From an uncultured Atopobium sp. (GTDB lineage Bacteria; Actinomycetota; Coriobacteriia; Coriobacteriales; Atopobiaceae): a stretch of DNA of 16,535 bases. The stretch covers positions 1 to 16,535 of the forward strand of contig CAMPCT010000024.1 in assembly GCA_946647055.1 (NCBI GenBank), in the 5' to 3' direction. The notes under the pieces were generated by a model, which did no database searches, was not told where the DNA came from, and saw only the letters and a list, made by a program, of their open reading frames with translations. This document shows, one piece after another, positions 14,624 to 16,535 of the stretch (positions are counted from its first letter, which is position 1; each line of letters opens with the position of its first letter). The translations under genes were made by a program, and so were the position numbers.

Positions 14624-16029
14624 CCCCCGACGTCCCCGCAATCGAGGTGCGGGGCCTCTCGTTTGCCTACCCCGCGGCGTCCGGTGACGCCCCATGCGTC
14701 CTCGACGACGTCTCGTTCGAGGTCGCGCAGGGCGAGCTCTGCCTGCTCTGTGGGGCGACCGGGTCGGGCAAGACCACCCTGCTGCGCCTGATGAAGCCCG
14801 AGGTCGCGCCCGTGGGGGAGCGCTCGGGCGAGGTCCGGGTGCTGGGGCACGAGCTGTCCTCGCTCTCGACGGGCGAGTCCGCCGCGCTCGTGGGGTACGT
14901 CTCGCAGAGCCCCGAGTCGCAGGTCGTGTGCGACTCGGTCTGGCACGAGGTCGCCTTTGGCCTCGAGAGCCTGGGGATGGAGCAGGGCGAGATGCGCCGC
15001 CGCATCGCCGAGGCCTGTCACTTCCTGGGCATCGAGCGGCTGTTCCGTCGCCACACCGCCGAGCTCTCGGGGGGAGAGCGCCAGCTCGTGGCCCTTGCGG
15101 GCGTGCTCGTCATGGAGCCGCGGCTGCTGCTCCTCGACGAGCCCACGGCCCTGCTCGACCCCGTCGCGCGCGACGACTTCGCCCATGCGCTCTTCCGCCT
15201 CAACCGCGAGCTGGGCATCACCGTGGTGGTCGCCACGCACGAGCCCTGGTCGCTTGCTCCCTATGCCACCTGTGCGCTGCGCGTGGGGGAGGGGGCGGTC
15301 ATGCCCGTGCCGCTCGCCGACGTGGCGAGCGCACCAGAGCTGCCCCGCATCGCGCGCGAGCTGCCGGCGGGGGAGGTGGCCGTCTCCCTGTCGGACGTCT
15401 GGCAGCGCTACGACCGCGAGGCCCCCTGGGTGCTGCGCGGCTGCTCGCTCGAGGTCGCCCGCGGGGAGGTGCACGCCCTTTTGGGCGGCAACGGGTGCGG
15501 CAAGACCACGATGCTGCGCGTCGTGGCGGGCACGCTCGGGACCCGGCGGGGGAGGGTCGCCAACGCCCTGCATGACGCGCAGGTCCTCCTTCCCCAGGCA
15601 CCCGAGGCCCTGTTGGGGGCCGAGACGGTCCGCGCCGAGCTCATGGAGTGGGCGGTGTCGGGGCGCTATGGCGAGTCCGAGATGCTTTCCATGGCCGGGC
15701 GGCTCGGCATCGCCGGCGTGCTCGACCGCGACCCGCTCGACCTCTCGCGCGGCCAGCGACAGCTGGTCGCCCTCGCCAAGGCGCTGCTCCCGTCGCCTGC
15801 CCTGGTGCTCGCCGACGAGCCCACCTCGGGACTCGACATGGATGCCCGTGCCGTGGTCGCGGGCCTCGTGCGCGAGATGAGCGAGGCGGGCACCACCTTC
15901 CTCGTGGCGACGCACGACCTCGCCCTCGCCCGTGCCGTCTGCGACCGCTGCTCGCTCGTCTTCGACGGCGACGTCGCCTGCACCATGGAGACGGGGCGCT
16001 TCTTCGAGCGCAACGTCCTCTTCAGGTAG
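14611..16029 (+). CDS. ecfA: Fused double ATPase of the ECF transporter (EcfA-EcfA')
   Basis: This 472-residue protein contains two complete ABC ATPase domains. Domain 1 has G-A-T-G-S-G-K-T-T at 48-56, L-S-G-G-E-R-Q at 152-158 and L-L-L-L-D-E-P at 172-178. Domain 2 has G-G-N-G-C-G-K-T-T at 292-300, L-S-R-G-Q-R-Q at 378-384 and V-L-A-D-E-P at 399-404. Both switch histidines are present (A-T-H-E and A-T-H-D). ECF importers use a pair of ATPases, often separate EcfA1 and EcfA2; here both lie on one chain. The signature G-to-R change in domain 2 keeps the following Gly-Gln. The ATG at 14611 has AAGGAGG (14597-14603) 7 nt upstream and overlaps the ecfT end by 13 nt, indicating coupling. Confidence 0.93.
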   Translation: MERLAPDVPAIEVRGLSFAYPAASGDAPCVLDDVSFEVAQGELCLLCGATGSGKTTLLRLMKPEVAPVGERSGEVRVLGHELSSLSTGESAALVGYVSQSPESQVVCDSVWHEVAFGLESLGMEQGEMRRRIAEACHFLGIERLFRRHTAELSGGERQLVALAGVLVMEPRLLLLDEPTALLDPVARDDFAHALFRLNRELGITVVVATHEPWSLAPYATCALRVGEGAVMPVPLADVASAPELPRIARELPAGEVAVSLSDVWQRYDREAPWVLRGCSLEVARGEVHALLGGNGCGKTTMLRVVAGTLGTRRGRVANALHDAQVLLPQAPEALLGAETVRAELMEWAVSGRYGESEMLSMAGRLGIAGVLDRDPLDLSRGQRQLVALAKALLPSPALVLADEPTSGLDMDARAVVAGLVREMSEAGTTFLVATHDLALARAVCDRCSLVFDGDVACTMETGRFFERNVLFR

Positions 16030-16041
16030 GGGAGTCGCGGT

Positions 16042-16535
16042 ATGGGGCAGACGTCGACATGTGGCCGGATGGCGCCTCAGGGCGGCTCTGGTGGCCTCTC
16101 AGGGGTACTCTCGGCGCTCGAGGTGCCCATGCTGGTGGCTGTGCCCGGCGTGCTCATGTGGTGCGCGCTGGCGGGCGTTGGCACGGCGGCGGGGCTCACG
16201 CTCCTGGTCGCGCTGCTCTGCGTGGCGCTCTTCATGGCGAGCTACGAGGCGTCCCGTCCCACGCTGCGCCAGCTCATGCCCACGGTGGTGCTCGCGGCGC
16301 TCGCGGCGGCGGGTCGCGTGGCCCTGGCCCCTGTCCCCGACATCAAGCCCGTCTCGGCCATCGCCATCGTGGCGGGGGCCTGCCTGGGACGTCGCAACGG
16401 CTTCATGTGCGGGGCCCTGGCGGCGCTTGCCTCCAACATGTTCTTCGGGCAGGGGCCGTGGACGCCCATGCAGATGTACGCCTGGGGGCTCGTGGGCTAC
16501 CTGGGTGGCGTGCTCTCCGAGCACGGGGCCTTCGA
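16042..16535 (+). CDS. ECF transporter S component, probably for a corrinoid (3' truncated by window)
   Basis: The frame is open from ATG 16042 to the window edge (164 full codons), so the C-terminus is missing. Hydrophobic helices occur at about residues 26-45, 48-67 and 80-95. Then come G-R-V-A-L-A-P-V-P-D-I-K-P at 91-103, a helix ending A-C-L-G-R-R-N-G, a second with G-A-L-A-A-L-A-S-N-M-F-F, and G-Q-G-P-W-T-P-M-Q-M-Y-A-W-G at 126-139. This pattern is characteristic of a family of ECF S components. The start is 12 nt after the ATPase stop, with GGGGAG (16029-16034) as a possible ribosome site. The S component sets substrate specificity; the riboswitch implies a corrinoid (a CbrT-like role), but sequence alone does not prove it. 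Confidence 0.85.
   Translation, partial: MGQTSTCGRMAPQGGSGGLSGVLSALEVPMLVAVPGVLMWCALAGVGTAAGLTLLVALLCVALFMASYEASRPTLRQLMPTVVLAALAAAGRVALAPVPDIKPVSAIAIVAGACLGRRNGFMCGALAALASNMFFGQGPWTPMQMYAWGLVGYLGGVLSEHGAF

Overview
The window is GC-rich (well above 60% by eye), densely packed and coded entirely on the + strand. Short gaps, overlapping ATGA junctions and the gene content fit the class Coriobacteriia (Olsenella/Atopobium/Collinsella-like Actinomycetota). The main clues are a Firmicutes-style Opp operon, a long U32 protein with a second cysteine cluster, an ECF transporter set under a cobalamin riboswitch, and a REP-like palindromic element. This assignment is an inference from memory, not a search result.

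Layout: (1) 1-4500 is an oligopeptide ABC transporter operon: the 3' end of oppA, then oppB, oppC, oppD and oppF, closed by an intrinsic terminator. (2) 4561-4925 holds two related palindromes, a sigma70-type promoter, tRNA-Leu(GAG) and a strong terminator. (3) 4942-7636 encodes a GAF-SpoIIE (RsbU-like) phosphatase and a single protein that joins an STAS domain (RsbV-like) to an RsbW-like ATPase domain. Together they look like a partner-switching signalling module with no sigma factor in view. (4) 7810-11537 is tyrS followed 5 nt later by a long U32-family protein. The U32 gene carries an in-frame palindromic repeat element. (5) 11677-12762 is a small NifU-like Fe-S protein and lgt, the lipoprotein diacylglyceryl transferase. 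(6) 12825 to the end is a cobalamin riboswitch, a structured leader, a DUF4430 lipoprotein, EcfT, a fused double ATPase EcfA-EcfA', and the start of an ECF S component that runs off the window.

The last region is the most coherent candidate system. It is read here as a B12-repressed cobamide importer in which a surface lipoprotein with a transcobalamin-like domain is paired with an ECF transporter. ECF transporters are normally described without a soluble binding protein. The other strong observation is the REP-like element inside the U32 gene, which adds about 33 residues without breaking the frame.
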